From: Fulvia fulva
Lineage: Eukaryota; Ascomycota; Dothideomycetes; Mycosphaerellales; Mycosphaerellaceae
Assembly (NCBI RefSeq): GCF_020509005.1
Contig: NC_063017.1
Coordinates: 4,402,001 to 4,466,000, forward strand
Reading direction: 5' to 3'
Length of the DNA stretch: 64,000 nt
Shown piece after piece: positions 62,244-64,000 of this stretch (its first letter is position 1; every line of letters starts with the position of its first letter). Below the pieces are notes generated by a model, which was given only the letters and a program-made list of their open reading frames with translations, was not told the DNA's origin and made no database searches. The position numbers were made by a program, and so were the translations under genes.

Positions 62244-64000
62244 CTACTCCAAGCCGAAGTTGGCTTGCTGAAACCCAAGTAAAATGTTATAGTCTGCTGC
62301 ACAAGCTGGTGACTCCCCCGAATGCTGTTGAAGCAAGCCGACAGCGCTGGAAGTGAGCTGTTGCAGCTCTGGTAAAGGTACGAAGCCCCGGAGCTCATCG
62401 TGTTGATGTGCTGCTGCCAGCAATAGGACATCTTCCACGCGCTGATGACTCAAAGTCTGTACATTGTCCACGACCCATGACTCTGTGATGAAGTCGCGGA
62501 ATGTGACGCTCTGCTTCGTTGCTTCGATGCAGGAGTGTGCAAGTTCGAGTACGTCTTCGTACCCTGCTGTGTCTCGCAGGGCTGCGATCGTCGACCTCAT
62601 TTGTGGTATTTCTGCTGCGTGGTCGCGTGCCATAGATGCTGTATATTCGTCATGGGCCTCCGACGTGTGGTGCCTGTGCAGGACGTAGTCCAGGAATGGT
62701 CTTGTGAGACTCAGCTTGGCACGCCAGTATGCATGTCCAAGGCTCGCAATGGCAGCTCCGTGAGGCGTGGTGTCTGTATCGTGCCACTGTAGCGATGATG
62801 GCAATGTGCTTCTCCACCGCTCAAGCGTGGCGGACTGCTTGGAGGAGAAGCTTGCTAGGTCCGGTGGTGTATCTCCCGATGAGTGCGATAGCAGGCTCCT
62901 GTTGAGTTCATGTGATAGACGTCGAAGACGTAGATGAGCAGCATGGACGCGACGTTCTTGTTGGCTTCCCCGTGCGAGCGCGGTCTCGCCGTTGTTCGCG
63001 GCGATCCCGGCAACCGAGCTTGGTAGAGGAAGTCGATATTCGATCTGCTCCAAGCCACTCTTCGGCAGACGCAAGTCGGGCAGGATTTGTCCCTCCAGAG
63101 ACAAGCATGACCAGGCGCATCGAAGCACAAGATCATCTTGCGAGTTGTGCTGCACCTGGGTCGAGCGGTCTCCTTGTGGTGTTGACGAAGAGTTATGCCT
63201 CTGTTCCTTGTGTAGTTGCCGTCGCTGAACAAGGTGAAGCAACACACGGCCTGCCATTGAGTACCAGCTACTTGCTTCCCTTGTACGAACCAGTCTGGCT
63301 TTGTATAGGCCTGCGAGCAGGAACATCTGGGCATGCGCGAGACTAGTGCCATCCATGTGGCCAGCCATGATCTGTACAGCTTCGGTGTAGTGACTGAAGC
63401 CTGGTACGGCATCACTTGCCCAATGCTTCTGATCGTGGTTGTATGCGCGGTGGTGCAACCCTTTGCTGTGATTCACCTCGCTCTCCACAGCAGCACCCAG
63501 TGCAAGAACAAGCAGCGCGACCGCGGTGCTCGGAGATTGCCGAATTTCTGGTGTGTCGGGGCGCATAGGCGACTGAGTGTCGAGCCGCCTTCGTTTGGCT
63601 GGGCGCTCATCCTGGTGGTAACCTGCTGAAGGAGTCCTCCTCCGCTCAGTCGTGAACCCTTCCAGAGTCTTGGCGACCGAGCATCGATTGATAATGGGGT
63701 GTCGTCCATAGACATGGTCCAAGAAGGCTCCATACTCGGACTTAATTTTGTCCACCTGGAGGGTGTAGTTGTGAGGCCATGAAGAAGCGGAAGACGATCC
63801 CGGCAGTGGTTGTGTGTGGTCCTCCGCCTCCAGGAGATAGTCATCGTTCGGGAAAACGTTGGCCCTTGCAAGCACATCTCTTACTGCCGGCCATTGAAGG
63901 ACACTTTCATAGCCTGTGGCCTTCAGCTCAGTCGGAGATCCGAAGCTACGGCGGCGCTGTTGAAATTGATCGTCTTGATCTTGAAACGTAGATCCCTGGG
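62244..64000 (-). CDS. fungal-specific transcription factor, C-terminal part, 5' end beyond the right edge
   Basis: The frame is open from 62244 to the window edge (about 585 codons). It matches the middle-homology region of fungal zinc-cluster transcription factors. It has GYESVLQWPAVRDVL near the edge, YGAFLDHVYGRHPIINRC, then ALLVLALGAAVES, GFSHYTEAVQIMAG and LAHAQMFLLAGLYKARLV. A helical regulatory domain runs to the end. A basic stretch, RPAKRRRLD, may be a nuclear signal. The DNA-binding Zn2Cys6 cluster is not in view and should lie just right of 64000. The codon at 63875 is GTG, not ATG, so the gene certainly continues. Its position beside tyrosinase, GST and oxidoreductase genes hints at local regulation, but that is only inference. 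Confidence 0.82.
   Translation of the reverse strand, partial: QGSTFQDQDDQFQQRRRSFGSPTELKATGYESVLQWPAVRDVLARANVFPNDDYLLEAEDHTQPLPGSSSASSWPHNYTLQVDKIKSEYGAFLDHVYGRHPIINRCSVAKTLEGFTTERRRTPSAGYHQDERPAKRRRLDTQSPMRPDTPEIRQSPSTAVALLVLALGAAVESEVNHSKGLHHRAYNHDQKHWASDAVPGFSHYTEAVQIMAGHMDGTSLAHAQMFLLAGLYKARLVRTREASSWYSMAGRVLLHLVQRRQLHKEQRHNSSSTPQGDRSTQVQHNSQDDLVLRCAWSCLSLEGQILPDLRLPKSGLEQIEYRLPLPSSVAGIAANNGETALARGSQQERRVHAAHLRLRRLSHELNRSLLSHSSGDTPPDLASFSSKQSATLERWRSTLPSSLQWHDTDTTPHGAAIASLGHAYWRAKLSLTRPFLDYVLHRHHTSEAHDEYTASMARDHAAEIPQMRSTIAALRDTAGYEDVLELAHSCIEATKQSVTFRDFITESWVVDNVQTLSHQRVEDVLLLAAAHQHDELRGFVPLPELQQLTSSAVGLLQQHSGESPACAADYNILLGFQQANFGLE

Noticed and set aside
62855..63415. 186-codon minus-strand frame
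   Set aside because: Overlaps the transcription factor in another frame and shows no domain.

Overview
The window comes from a filamentous ascomycete, most likely a Dothideomycete; I cannot name the species. The evidence is a large nested block of retrotransposons carrying repeat-induced point mutation (RIP), Tad-like LINEs, fungal Ty3/gypsy and Ty1/copia elements, short GT-AG introns, and fungal single-copy genes such as EPL1, a SUR1-type MIPC synthase, an Rkm4-type SET protein and a fungal-specific transcription factor.

Positions 1-45450 are transposons inserted into transposons. From the left: Copia-1 (minus strand, reading frame open to the window edge) sits inside the 5' LTR of Copia-2 (plus strand, intact 1543-residue Gag-Pol). 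Copia-2 sits inside a RIP-mutated LINE-X copy, which cuts a RIP-mutated gypsy-1, which interrupts a copia-3 relic. LINE-A is inserted in the copia-3 LTR, and a gypsy-2 relic follows. A small, fresh, pol-less LTR element (25495-27960) carries a gag gene and an antisense zinc-cluster/coiled-coil gene. LINE-B is then split by LINE-C (RIP-mutated but with no net frameshift) and LINE-D (both ORFs intact). A second LINE-X copy holds a 235 bp solo LTR of the Copia-2 family. A pogo/Fot1-like transposase pseudogene ends the block. Old copies are almost free of CpA/TpG and full of TpA, while CpG is kept; Copia-2 and LINE-D show the opposite, almost no CpG.

From about 45.5 kb the composition becomes ordinary and host genes follow: a GT4 glycosyltransferase, a small membrane protein, a frameshifted single-pass membrane protein, EPL1 (two exons), an Rkm4-like lysine methyltransferase (two exons), a decayed FAD-linked oxidoreductase, a membrane-anchored tyrosinase, a small unknown protein, a glutathione S-transferase with an unclear 5' end, a MIPC synthase catalytic subunit, and the C-terminal part of a transcription factor running off the right edge.

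The most unusual object is the 2.47 kb element at 25495-27960. It has identical 330 bp LTRs, a perfect 5 bp target duplication, gag but no pol, a possible self-priming site, a palindrome-rich LTR promoter and a second gene on the opposite strand.
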